The notes beneath the pieces were generated by a model. That model worked only from the letters and a program-made list of their open reading frames with translations. It ran no database searches and had not been told where the DNA came from. Positions 1 to 8,242 of a DNA stretch of 47,265 nt are shown here, one piece after another. The translations under genes were made by a program, and so were the position numbers. The stretch comes from Balneolales bacterium (lineage in GTDB: Bacteria; Bacteroidota; Rhodothermia; Balneolales; Natronogracilivirgulaceae): contig SLOL01000028.1 of assembly GCA_007132495.1 (NCBI GenBank), forward strand, positions 1-47,265. The letters are read 5' to 3'. Every line of letters starts with the position of its first letter. The first letter of the stretch is position 1.

Positions 1-145
1 AAAGTTGGCTTTAACTTTTCTACCGCCATGGAGTTTATCGAGCACAACGAGATATATAAAACAACGCGTAAGAAAAGTTGGCTTTAACTTTTCTACCGCC
101 ATGGAGTTTATCGAGCACAACGAGATATATAAAACAACGCGTAAG
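1..145. repeat. 73-bp tandem duplication
   Basis: Positions 1-72 and 74-145 are identical, offset by 73 bases, each ending in the same GCGTAAG. The second copy continues into the ATP-grasp fragment. Because 73 is not a multiple of three, the duplication shifts the frame. Exact identity at the very start of the window may mean an assembly artefact at a contig end; a recent real duplication is the alternative. Confidence 0.9.
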
Positions 146-502
146 CTGGTTGAGCTCTCAGGGTATAGTGGATTGGCAAATCTGGATTATTGTCTGGATA
201 AAAAAGACGGGCACCCAAAACCGATTGATTTTAACGCCCGATTTTGGGTTTCACTTTCAGGGGCGAAAGCAGCCGGGATTGATTTTACTGAATTGTACTG
301 CCTGGCAGCTCTCGGCCACTCAATAAGCAGACGTGAGTATAATAGGTGTATTTATTTAATAGGAAGAAGCGCAATGAATCATTATAAAAAAAAGTTTTTG
401 AATCCTTTTTCAAAACATTCCTCAACATGCATACACACTGATTTTTGGGATAGAGTTACTGATCCTAAACCGGAAATTCTTCGGTTTTTTAGTAACAGGT
501 AA
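1..502 (+). CDS. C-terminal fragment of an ATP-grasp family enzyme (5' end missing, frame broken)
   Basis: The stretch from about position 74 to the TAA at 500-502 reads as the end of an ATP-grasp ligase. It has a GLANLDYC segment followed by PIDFNARFW and GAKAAGIDF, which match the end of the ATP-grasp fold where acidic and Asn residues hold Mg-ATP in this superfamily. The gene begins outside the window. Its frame is interrupted: positions 1-72 carry the same residues (VGFNFSTAMEF) one frame away, because a 73-bp unit is duplicated. Removing one copy restores one continuous frame. The substrate cannot be told; ATP-grasp proteins of this kind often modify amino acids or cell-surface sugars. 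The last 50 residues, after the fold, are not recognisable. Confidence 0.55.
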   Translation, partial: KLALTFLPPWSLSSTTRYIKQRVRKVGFNFSTAMEFIEHNEIYKTTRKLVELSGYSGLANLDYCLDKKDGHPKPIDFNARFWVSLSGAKAAGIDFTELYCLAALGHSISRREYNRCIYLIGRSAMNHYKKKFLNPFSKHSSTCIHTDFWDRVTDPKPEILRFFSNR

Positions 503-539
503 CTTAACGGTGCTACTTGAAATAATTCATTTTTTATTA

Positions 540-924
540 TCAATTCAACAGAATTATTTCCAGATTATCTTCATCTTTAAGGAGCACAGCTGTTTTGCCC
601 TTTGCTTTGACGCGTTGTAGCAGCTCCAGCTTTTCTTCGGACCGGCAGACGGTATTTTCCTTAATACGCGTAACAAAGGTGTTTTGTGCTTTGATGCCGC
701 CTTTAGCTGTCCGAACAATAAGGCAACCAACTGATCGTAAGTTTTATATATGTGGAAGTACTTGTCGGTTTGGTATTTTGTATGCCCTGCCGTAGAATAT
801 GTCTGGGAAGCAGATCGATAATCTGGCGAATGACCGGTTTTTTGTTATTTTTAGTCCTTCGGAACAGGACCAAATGAGTAGGTTTTTGGTGATTCGATAA
901 CCAAAAATGTGGATTCGGTTCCAA
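540..924 (-). pseudogene. Decayed IS4-family transposase remnant
   Basis: Read on the minus strand, the stretch below about 860 gives KPVIRQIIDLLPRHILRQ, then in another frame KYQTDKYFHIYKTYDQLVAL and LFGQL. These match the N-terminal domain (DUF4372) of IS4-type DDE transposases. In a third frame it gives FVTRIKENTVCRSEEKLELL, which resembles the strand following the second catalytic Asp in the same family, ending at a stop at 540-542. The central catalytic part is missing, and at least one frameshift near 780 and an internal deletion near 710 are needed to join the pieces. No terminal inverted repeats were found. This is a dead remnant, not an active element. The boundary above 870 is uncertain. 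Confidence 0.65.
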
Positions 925-1031
925 TTTTTTAAGTTTCGGATAGTTGTAGTCTATTTTGAGAAATTATTGCAGAGTAATCCCAAATATGGTTATTTTTAAC
1001 GATTCGCAGAGCCAAAAAGAAAACATGCTAA

Positions 1032-2273
1032 ATGGCTAAAACCGACCAAAGTATTAATAAAGCTGATATTTTCTCCAAGGCTTATCAGTTTACCGCTGCC
1101 GATGAGGTCAAGGCTCAAGGTCTGTATCCCTATTTCAAGCCGCTTACAGATACCGATGGCAATGTGGTCGTTATTGAAGGAAAAGAAGTCATCATGGCCG
1201 GATCCAATAACTATCTGGGTCTGACCAATGATCACCGCCTTATGGAGGCGGCCCAGAAGGCCATCAGCAAATACGGAACAGGGTGCACCGGCTCCCGGTA
1301 TTTGAATGGTACCCTGGACCTGCATCTCGAGCTGGAGGATAAGCTGGCGGCCTTCATGCGGAAGGAGAACTGTGTCCTTTTCAGTACAGGTTATCAGACC
1401 AACGAGGGCTCCATCCAGACGATAGCCGGTCGTAATGATGTCATTTTCTCGGACAAGGACAACCATGCCTGTATAGTGGTCGGGACGCTCAGCTCCAACG
1501 CACGGACGGTTCGCTACCACCACAACGATATGGGCCATTTGCGAAAAATGCTGGAACGCGAAGATGCTTCAACCGGCAAGATTATTGTCAGTGACGGTGT
1601 TTTTTCCATGTCGGGGACGCTGGCCAAAGTGCCCGAACTTCTTGCACTGGCCAGAGAATTCAATGCCCGCCTTTATCTTGATGACGCCCACGCCATCGGG
1701 GTTCTTGGTGAAGGAGGCCGGGGCTCTGCGTCCGCATTCGATCTGCTCGGGGAGGTGGATCTGATCAGCGGTACCTTTTCCAAGTCATTCGCCTCCCTTG
1801 GCGGATTTCTGGTGGGAGACCGCCCGGTTATTGAGTATATCCGGCACCACTCTCCGGCCCATATATTCAGCGCTTCCATGCCCCCGGCCAATGTAGCAAC
1901 CGTACTTAAGGCGCTTGAAGTGTTGCAGGAGGAGAACTGGCGGCTCATACGGCTGGAGGAGATATCCAACTATATGCGTAACGGGCTGGAAGAACTGGGT
2001 TTTAATATCTGGACCAGCGAATCACCCATTATACCGGTTGTGATCGGGGACCTCATGGATTGTCTGAAGTTCTGGCGCGAACTGTTTGAAGAGGGGGTGT
2101 ACGCCAATGCCGTTGTCCCTCCGGCGGTGCCGCGCGGCCAGTCCCTGATCCGGACCAGCTATATGGCAACACATACCAATGAACAACTGGACATTATTCT
2201 CGATGCCTTCCGGAAAGTGGGAATAAGGCGTGGCATTATTGACCGCAACGGTTGTTCTCTTATTGAGGTGTAA
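1032..2273 (+). CDS. Serine palmitoyltransferase-like (alpha-oxoamine synthase family)
   Basis: A 413-residue PLP enzyme of the alpha-oxoamine synthase family, which condenses an amino acid with an acyl thioester and releases CO2. Visible motifs: YGTGCTGSR, a GYQTN segment, the cofactor-binding DDAHAIGVLG (Asp217, His220), and TFSKSFASLGG with the PLP lysine at about Lys251. Family members include KBL (glycine acetyltransferase), BioF and serine palmitoyltransferase (SPT). The opening GLYPYFKPL, the FSASMPPA stretch and the ATHT tail resemble Bacteroidota SPT, which makes 3-ketosphinganine for sphingolipids. The start ATG at 1032 follows a non-coding stretch without a clear ribosome site. The next gene starts 3 bases after the stop and encodes an acyltransferase-fold protein, which fits an SPT/ceramide role better than threonine catabolism. 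KBL activity remains possible. Confidence 0.75.
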   Translation: MAKTDQSINKADIFSKAYQFTAADEVKAQGLYPYFKPLTDTDGNVVVIEGKEVIMAGSNNYLGLTNDHRLMEAAQKAISKYGTGCTGSRYLNGTLDLHLELEDKLAAFMRKENCVLFSTGYQTNEGSIQTIAGRNDVIFSDKDNHACIVVGTLSSNARTVRYHHNDMGHLRKMLEREDASTGKIIVSDGVFSMSGTLAKVPELLALAREFNARLYLDDAHAIGVLGEGGRGSASAFDLLGEVDLISGTFSKSFASLGGFLVGDRPVIEYIRHHSPAHIFSASMPPANVATVLKALEVLQEENWRLIRLEEISNYMRNGLEELGFNIWTSESPIIPVVIGDLMDCLKFWRELFEEGVYANAVVPPAVPRGQSLIRTSYMATHTNEQLDIILDAFRKVGIRRGIIDRNGCSLIEV

Positions 2274-2276
2274 TCT

Positions 2277-3437
2277 GTGGAAAATATTATTGAAGAAAAA
2301 CGGGAGGCAGTGAAAGATCTGCAGGGTGTGAGTTATGTGTCAACGGAAGAGGAACGGAACGCGTTTCTGGAGTTCCCGTATCAACATTACGCCGATGATC
2401 CCGTCTGGGTCCCCCCGCTGAAAATGCAGCAGAAAGATCTCATCGACACCCAAAAGAATCCGTTTTACAAGGATGCCGATATCGCAATGTTTCTGGCTAC
2501 CCGGAACGGTGATGTGGTCGGGCGTGTCGCAGCTATTCACAATCATGCCTACAACAGGTATAACAAAACCAATGCCGGTTTTTTCGGGTTTTTCGAGTGC
2601 ATCGACAATCAGATGATTGCCGACTTGCTGTTCAAAGTGGTACGGGATTGGCTGAAAGACCGGGGTTGCAACAAGTTACTCGGACCCATGAGTCCCGGTC
2701 TTCTGGATGAAATCGGTATTCAGATTGACGGTTTTGAATATCGTCCCGCCATCATGATGCCGCACTCAAAGCCCTGGTACGACCGGCTGATAAACAAGGC
2801 GGGACTTGTGAAAGAGATGGATCTGTTTGCCTATAAAGTGGACAAAGATACCGTGGCCATGGACCGGATGGATCGCGCCTATAATATTGTAAAGCAGCGG
2901 CTGCCCAATCTGACGATACGTCCTGTAAATTTGAGAAAATTCAAGAGGGAGACGAAGATCATCCACGAGATTTTCAACAAGGCCTGGGAAAAGAACTGGG
3001 GCTTTTATGAAGTGGATAAAGAGGTGATCGATCACCTGGCAAAAGAACTGCGGCAGATCATCGATACCAATATCGCCCATATTGCCGAGGTGGATGGCAA
3101 GCCGGTGGCTTTCTCCATATCGCTGCCCGACTATAACCAGGTATTTGACAAGATGGACGGAACACTGTTTCCCACCGGCATATTCAAACTGCTCTGGCAT
3201 CGCCGCAAGATCGACTCCGCGCGAACCGCCCTTATGGGGGTGCTGCCGGAGTTCCAGGGCCGGGGAATCTATGCGTTGCTTGTCAGGGAGTCCATAATTC
3301 ACGGATTGAAGCGCGGATTTACATCGGCCGAACTGGGCTGGCTGCTTGAAACGAATGACAACATCCTGCGGGTCGTTGAAAAGATCGGTGGGCGGAGGGA
3401 AAAAACCTATCGGCTCTATGGTATGGATATCATCTGA
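2277..3437 (+). CDS. GNAT-fold N-acyltransferase, possible ceramide synthase-type
   Basis: A 386-residue protein starting at GTG, 3 bases after the SPT-like stop, so almost certainly co-transcribed. It carries a GNAT fold in its C-terminal half: LMGVLPEFQGRGIYALL (about residues 320-336) contains the Q-x-x-G-x-G/A-type loop that binds the pantetheine of acyl-CoA. The N-terminal half has DPVWVPPLKMQQKD, NPFYKDADIAMF and GFFGFFE, typical of a long YghO-like GNAT family annotated only as N-acetyltransferase. The family function is not firmly established. As inference, adjacency to SPT suggests it N-acylates a sphingoid base, as reported for the bacterial ceramide synthase of Caulobacter. No signal peptide or membrane segment is seen, so it is probably cytoplasmic. 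Confidence 0.65.
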   Translation: MENIIEEKREAVKDLQGVSYVSTEEERNAFLEFPYQHYADDPVWVPPLKMQQKDLIDTQKNPFYKDADIAMFLATRNGDVVGRVAAIHNHAYNRYNKTNAGFFGFFECIDNQMIADLLFKVVRDWLKDRGCNKLLGPMSPGLLDEIGIQIDGFEYRPAIMMPHSKPWYDRLINKAGLVKEMDLFAYKVDKDTVAMDRMDRAYNIVKQRLPNLTIRPVNLRKFKRETKIIHEIFNKAWEKNWGFYEVDKEVIDHLAKELRQIIDTNIAHIAEVDGKPVAFSISLPDYNQVFDKMDGTLFPTGIFKLLWHRRKIDSARTALMGVLPEFQGRGIYALLVRESIIHGLKRGFTSAELGWLLETNDNILRVVEKIGGRREKTYRLYGMDII

Positions 3438-3614
3438 TTTCCGGGACGGTATATCTATCAGAAAAATACGGTTTTAGTACTTCCAACCCCAATTATGAGA
3501 TAAAAAATGGTTTCGGGTCAGCCATGGTTTTCATTTGTAAAAGACTGGCTTTTTGCCTTATTTAGAAGTCAGATTGAGATTCCACGGATTATTATTTCGA
3601 GAAAATTCTGACAT

Positions 3615-5687
3615 ATGACTGTTAAATCACCTTCAAAGCTACAGTCGCTGGTGCACAGCGATTCGGAATTCAAAATCCGCTCTACCCCCGTAACTTCTTT
3701 TGCCGGCGACGATTTGATGAAGGTTTACCGGGACATGCTGCTTGTCAGGAGACTTGATGAAAAAATGCTCATTTTACTGAAGCAGGGCCGTGGTTATTTT
3801 CATGTCGGATGCTCCGGCCACGAGGCGATCCAGCTGGCTTCGGCCCATGTTCTGCGAAAGAAAAAGGATTGGGCGGTGCCATACTACCGGGATCACGCAT
3901 TTTCGGTCGGATTTGGCCTTACGTCCCGCGATATCCTGTCGGCCCATCTCAGCAAAATGACCGACCCCTCCGGCGGCCGGCAGATGCCGTCACATTTCAA
4001 CAGCCGTGAGCATCACATTGTATCGGTTTCAAGTTCCATTGGTGCCAACTTCCTGCCCGGTCTCGGCATTGCGCAGGCATCCATGAATCAGGGCCGTGAC
4101 GATGTAGTTTATATTTCCACCGGTGAAGGCGGGACCTCCCAGGGAGCGTTTTATGAACTGTTGAACTGGTCCACGCTTGTCAAAGCGCCGCTGGTGATTG
4201 TTGTACAGGACAATAAATATGCGATCAGTGTACCTGTGGTCCAGCAGACCAGCAACAAATGCATATCGAAAACGGTATCCGGATTTGAGAATCTCGGGAT
4301 ATATGAAGTTGACGGCACGGATTTCTTTAACGCGCATGCCGCTATGAAGAAGGCCACCGAAAGAGCCATGGAAGGTGAGGGGCCATCGGTGGTACATGCA
4401 CATGTGGTGCGACTGGTACCGCACTCCTCGTCTGACGATCCGACCAAATACAGGGATCCCGAAGAAATTGAAATGGAACGGTATTATGATCCTGTCGACC
4501 GGCTGCGTCAAAAGCTCGTTTCATCGGATATCGCCACGGACGGGGAACTCGACAAAATTGCAGAAGAAGTATATGAGCAGGTAGAGAAGGATACCGAATG
4601 GTGTAACAAGCAGGAATCCCCCAAACGGGAGGACGCTCTGCTGAATGTACTCTCGGAACATCCGCCGGATCTGGAGTATGAGCGGAGCAAGCCCTCCGGT
4701 GATCCGATCGTCATGGTGGACGCCATCAATCACGCTCTGCATGAAGAGATGGAGCGCAACGACAATATGGTGGTATTCGGACAGGATGTGGCCGACAGGA
4801 AAGGCGGGGTGTTTACCGCCACGAGGGGTCTGACCGAATCATTCGGCAGGGATCGCTGTTATAACAGCCCGCTTTCGGAGGCTTCGATTCTGGGTACGGC
4901 GTGCGGGCTTGCTATAATGGGAATGAAACCTGTTGCCGAGATCCAGTTCGGTGACTATATATGGCCGGCGATGGAGATGGTCAAAAACCAGATTGATTCG
5001 CTGCGCTATCGCTCTTTCAACCAGTTCAGTGCCCCTATGGTGATTCGCATTCCCGTGGGTGGTTATATTCATGGTGGTCTTTGTCACAGCCAGAACATCG
5101 AATCCACATTTGCCCATTTCCCCGGATACAAGGTTGTGATGCCCGGTAACGCCGCCGATGCCAAGGGCATGCTGAAAACCGCCGTCCGGAGTGACGATCC
5201 CATTGTATTTCTGGAGCACAAAATGCTCTATCGCCAGGGATTTGCACGGAGACCCGAGCCCGATGCCGATTATCTGGTGCCGCTTGGCAAAGCTTCCGTG
5301 GTCAGAGAGGGGGCCGATGCCACCATTGTTACGTACGGTGCCATGGTTCAAAAAGCTATGACTGCAGCCAAAGAGTACACCTCAAAAGGCAAGGAAATCG
5401 AGGTCATCGACATCAGGACCATCCAGCCGCTCGATTTTGAGACTATTCTGAAATCGGCCCAAAAGACCAACCGAATCCTGGTTTTGCATGAGGACTATGA
5501 ATTCATGGGTTTTGGCGCTGAAATCGTAGCACAGATTGCCGATCAGGCATTTGAGTATCTGGACGCACCCCTTAAACGAGTCGCCGCCAAATTTGCCCCC
5601 ATTCCGTATGCACCTCAACTTGAGGACTACGTTCTGCCCAATGACGATGATGTCCGTGAGGCGCTGGATGCGCTGATTCATTATTAA
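3615..5687 (+). CDS. Branched-chain 2-oxoacid dehydrogenase E1, fused alpha and beta subunits
   Basis: A 690-residue single chain holding both halves of a thiamine-diphosphate E1 component, which decarboxylates a 2-oxoacid and passes the acyl group to the E2 lipoyl domain. The alpha half covers about residues 30-340: YYRDHAFSVG, the TPP/Mg motif GEG at 170-172 leading to Asn200 in QDNKYAISVP. The beta half covers about 365-690: NMVVFGQDVADRKGGVF, the PLSEASILGTACGLA stretch, GGYIHGGLCHSQNIE and a transketolase C-terminal domain (IVTYGAMVQKA, EVIDIRTIQPLD). Fused E1 is common in this phylum. The sequence is closer to branched-chain or acetoin-type E1 than to pyruvate E1 of the AceE type; the substrate is not certain. 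No E2 or E3 gene lies in the window. It is preceded by a 177-base gap and appears to be transcribed alone. Confidence 0.88.
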   Translation: MTVKSPSKLQSLVHSDSEFKIRSTPVTSFAGDDLMKVYRDMLLVRRLDEKMLILLKQGRGYFHVGCSGHEAIQLASAHVLRKKKDWAVPYYRDHAFSVGFGLTSRDILSAHLSKMTDPSGGRQMPSHFNSREHHIVSVSSSIGANFLPGLGIAQASMNQGRDDVVYISTGEGGTSQGAFYELLNWSTLVKAPLVIVVQDNKYAISVPVVQQTSNKCISKTVSGFENLGIYEVDGTDFFNAHAAMKKATERAMEGEGPSVVHAHVVRLVPHSSSDDPTKYRDPEEIEMERYYDPVDRLRQKLVSSDIATDGELDKIAEEVYEQVEKDTEWCNKQESPKREDALLNVLSEHPPDLEYERSKPSGDPIVMVDAINHALHEEMERNDNMVVFGQDVADRKGGVFTATRGLTESFGRDRCYNSPLSEASILGTACGLAIMGMKPVAEIQFGDYIWPAMEMVKNQIDSLRYRSFNQFSAPMVIRIPVGGYIHGGLCHSQNIESTFAHFPGYKVVMPGNAADAKGMLKTAVRSDDPIVFLEHKMLYRQGFARRPEPDADYLVPLGKASVVREGADATIVTYGAMVQKAMTAAKEYTSKGKEIEVIDIRTIQPLDFETILKSAQKTNRILVLHEDYEFMGFGAEIVAQIADQAFEYLDAPLKRVAAKFAPIPYAPQLEDYVLPNDDDVREALDALIHY

Positions 5688-5759
5688 TTCATTTCCGTTT
5701 TGCATCTTGCAGTGTATTAACCAGTTACAATAACATATTTATAAATAAGTACCTATATC

Positions 5760-7157
5760 ATGACACAATTCCGAATTGAAAAGGATTCGATGGGCGAGGT
5801 GAATGTACCTCAGGACGCCTTTTATGCAGCACAGACGCAGCGTGCCAAAGAGAATTTTCCAATCAGCTCCATGCGCTTTGACAGAGCGTTTATCCAGGCG
5901 ATCGGATATATCAAACAGGCCTGTGCACTGGTTAACAAGGACCTGGGACTACTCCCGGAGGATGTTGCCGGTTACATTGTCAAGGCTTCCCAGATGGTCA
6001 TAGACGGCGAGGTGGATGACCATTTTGTAGTCGATATCTTCCAGACCGGTTCCGGCACCTCCACCAATATGAATGCCAACGAAGTGATCGCCAATCGCGC
6101 CAACCATCTTGCAGGACTGGACGGTGCAGATGTCAGGATCCATCCCAACGACCATGTTAATTTCGGTCAAAGCTCCAATGATGTTTTCCCGACCGCTATC
6201 CGGGTCTCGGCACTGCTGGCCGTCAGGCAGCAGCTGCTTCCGGCGCTGGATCATCTTCGAAAGGCGTTTCATGACAAAGGGCAGGAATATGCGGATGTCG
6301 TGAAAACCGGCCGGACCCATTTGATGGATGCCATGCCGCTGACCATAGCCCAGCAGTTCGGCGGTTACGAACGCCAGCTGCAGCTCGGTGTCGAACGGCT
6401 TGAATCGGCCATGCAGCGGCTCCTGGAACTGCCGCAGGGGGGGACGGCCATCGGTACCGGTATCAATACCCATGAAGAGTTTGGCAAGCGGTTTGCAGCG
6501 AAAGTGTCGGATTTGACCGGTGAGACTTTTGAAGAGGCCGTGGACCATTTTGAAGCCCAGGCCACCATCGATGCCCCTGTGGAGACCAGCGGCCAGCTGA
6601 AAACCATCGCTGTGGGCATGATGAAAATGGCCAATGACCTTCGCTGGATGAACTCCGGTCCCAACAGTGGTCTTGGAGAGGTGCAGCTCAAAGCGCTGCA
6701 GCCGGGATCTTCCATCATGCCGGGTAAAGTGAATCCGGTGATCGAAGAGTCGGTGGCTATGGTTTGCGCCCAGGTGATCGGTAACGATTCCACCATCATG
6801 ATCGGAGGACAGTCCGGCAACTTCGAGCTGAACGTGATGCTGCCGGTGGTCGGATACAACCTTAACCAAAGCATTGTTTTGCTGGCCAATGCGGCTCGCA
6901 ACTTTGCGGACCAGTCGGTATCCGGTCTTATTGTCAAAAAAGAGGATATTGCCGAAAAGATCGGTAAAAATCCGATTTTGGTGACGGCGCTGAACCCCAT
7001 CATAGGTTACGATCTGGCGGCAAAAATCGCCAAAACGGCCTTTGCGGAAGGACGCCCGCTGAAAGAGGTTGCTCTGGAGATGACCGACCTCAGCGAAGAG
7101 GAGCTCGACAAGGCGCTTGATCCGCTGAAAATGACCAAAGGCGGTTTCACCGAATAA
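5760..7157 (+). CDS. fumC: Fumarate hydratase, class II
   Basis: A 465-residue class II fumarase, the oxygen-stable, iron-free enzyme that interconverts fumarate and malate in the TCA cycle as a cytoplasmic homotetramer. Motifs visible: GSGTSTNMNANEVIANRA, HPNDHVNFGQSSNDVFPTA, KTGRTHLMDAMP and the superfamily signature GSSIMPGKVNP at about residues 316-326, which contains the catalytic serine loop. Length is the family norm. The ATG at 5760 fits the conserved FRIEKDSMGEV start. It follows the E1 gene by 72 bases of AT-rich sequence (TTGCAG near 5709, TAACAT about 18 bases on), which may hold its own promoter. It converges with ctaB. Confidence 0.96.
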   Translation: MTQFRIEKDSMGEVNVPQDAFYAAQTQRAKENFPISSMRFDRAFIQAIGYIKQACALVNKDLGLLPEDVAGYIVKASQMVIDGEVDDHFVVDIFQTGSGTSTNMNANEVIANRANHLAGLDGADVRIHPNDHVNFGQSSNDVFPTAIRVSALLAVRQQLLPALDHLRKAFHDKGQEYADVVKTGRTHLMDAMPLTIAQQFGGYERQLQLGVERLESAMQRLLELPQGGTAIGTGINTHEEFGKRFAAKVSDLTGETFEEAVDHFEAQATIDAPVETSGQLKTIAVGMMKMANDLRWMNSGPNSGLGEVQLKALQPGSSIMPGKVNPVIEESVAMVCAQVIGNDSTIMIGGQSGNFELNVMLPVVGYNLNQSIVLLANAARNFADQSVSGLIVKKEDIAEKIGKNPILVTALNPIIGYDLAAKIAKTAFAEGRPLKEVALEMTDLSEEELDKALDPLKMTKGGFTE

Positions 7158-7228
7158 GTCGTCAGCCGGTAAGTTGATTAATAAACCGACAAGTTGATCT
7201 GTCGACAATCCAATAGCCAACAAGCCGA

Positions 7229-8149
7229 TCAGCCGGGCCGTATCCAGGTGACAACCAGATCGGCCAAAATAAAGATCCAGACGGCAGGAAGGTAGATCAG
7301 CGAGCCGTACAGTACCTTCCTGGCGTTATCTTTGGTGCGGGACAGCTGAAAACGAAGGCCGGTATAAAGGAATACCAGTCCGCCGGCAATGGCGCCGGTC
7401 AGATAGAACAGCCCGTTGATATCCAGCGAATAGAGAAAATAGCTGACGGGCAGCAGGAGTACAAGACACCCCGTAATAGTGAGCGCCGAGATAATCCCGC
7501 TGGTGTCGCTTTCCGGAAGCATCCGGAATCCGGCAGCACGATAGTCGTCATTGCACAACCATGCAATGGCGACTACATGGGGCACCTGCCACAGGAATAC
7601 GATGCCGAATAAAATCCAGGGCACCGGATCGGCAAGTGAACCCGATGCGGCCACCCATCCGCCTACGGGTGGCAGGGCGCCGGGTACGGCTCCGACCATC
7701 ACATTGACGAAGCTGATGCGTTTGAGTGGTGTATAGAAAGCAAGATAGAGGATCGATGTCAGGGCGGATATCAAGCCGGTCAGGGGATTGACGAGAAAGA
7801 AGAGATAGAAAAATCCGGCGGCCATCAGTGAAAGCGAAAAGATCAGTGCATGAGAAGGCCGTATCTTTTGAGCCGGAAGCGGACGCTTGACGGTACGCAC
7901 CATCATCGTGTCCAGATCCCGTTCAATAAACTGGTTGTGGGCGGCAGTACCGCCGGCGATCAGCAAGGTGCCGAGCGAAGCGTGCAGCAGAAGCGGGATG
8001 GAGACCGCCCCCTCCGTTCCGAGGAAAAAGCCGACTCCCATGCTTACAAGGACCAGAAGTGTGATGCCCGGTTTGGTCAGGGTCAGATAATCCGACCAGG
8101 TACTTTGCGTCTTTTCCAGTGTTGCGGTTTCTGCCGAGACTGAGTTCAT
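7229..8149 (-). CDS. ctaB: Protoheme IX farnesyltransferase (heme O synthase)
   Basis: A 306-residue UbiA-family membrane prenyltransferase that adds a farnesyl group to heme b to make heme O, the first step to heme A. The first polyprenyl-diphosphate and Mg site is clear: NQFIERDLDTMMVRT (about residues 73-87), with the N-x3-D-x3-D pattern and the M-x-R-T seen in CtaB/CyoE. The second site is in the loop near VAIAWLCNDDYRAAGFRMLP. About eight or nine hydrophobic segments are visible. It is divergent from ctaA, 93 bases away, so the two heme A genes probably share a regulatory region, and it serves the caa3 oxidase at 17919-21604. An N-terminal stretch of about 25 residues precedes the first membrane segment. 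Confidence 0.95.
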   Translation of the reverse strand: MNSVSAETATLEKTQSTWSDYLTLTKPGITLLVLVSMGVGFFLGTEGAVSIPLLLHASLGTLLIAGGTAAHNQFIERDLDTMMVRTVKRPLPAQKIRPSHALIFSLSLMAAGFFYLFFLVNPLTGLISALTSILYLAFYTPLKRISFVNVMVGAVPGALPPVGGWVAASGSLADPVPWILFGIVFLWQVPHVVAIAWLCNDDYRAAGFRMLPESDTSGIISALTITGCLVLLLPVSYFLYSLDINGLFYLTGAIAGGLVFLYTGLRFQLSRTKDNARKVLYGSLIYLPAVWIFILADLVVTWIRPG

Positions 8150-8242
8150 TATTAATAATTCATGCCGACTTCAAAAGAAGTTCAAAAAGTACGAAAAAAT
8201 AAGGTATTTTTTGGTCTCTTTCTTTGAGTAACTTATAACACT

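Noticed and set aside
5949..7223. 424-codon open frame antisense to fumC
   Set aside because: It runs against a strongly conserved fumarase and has no protein-like motifs; a shadow of codon bias.
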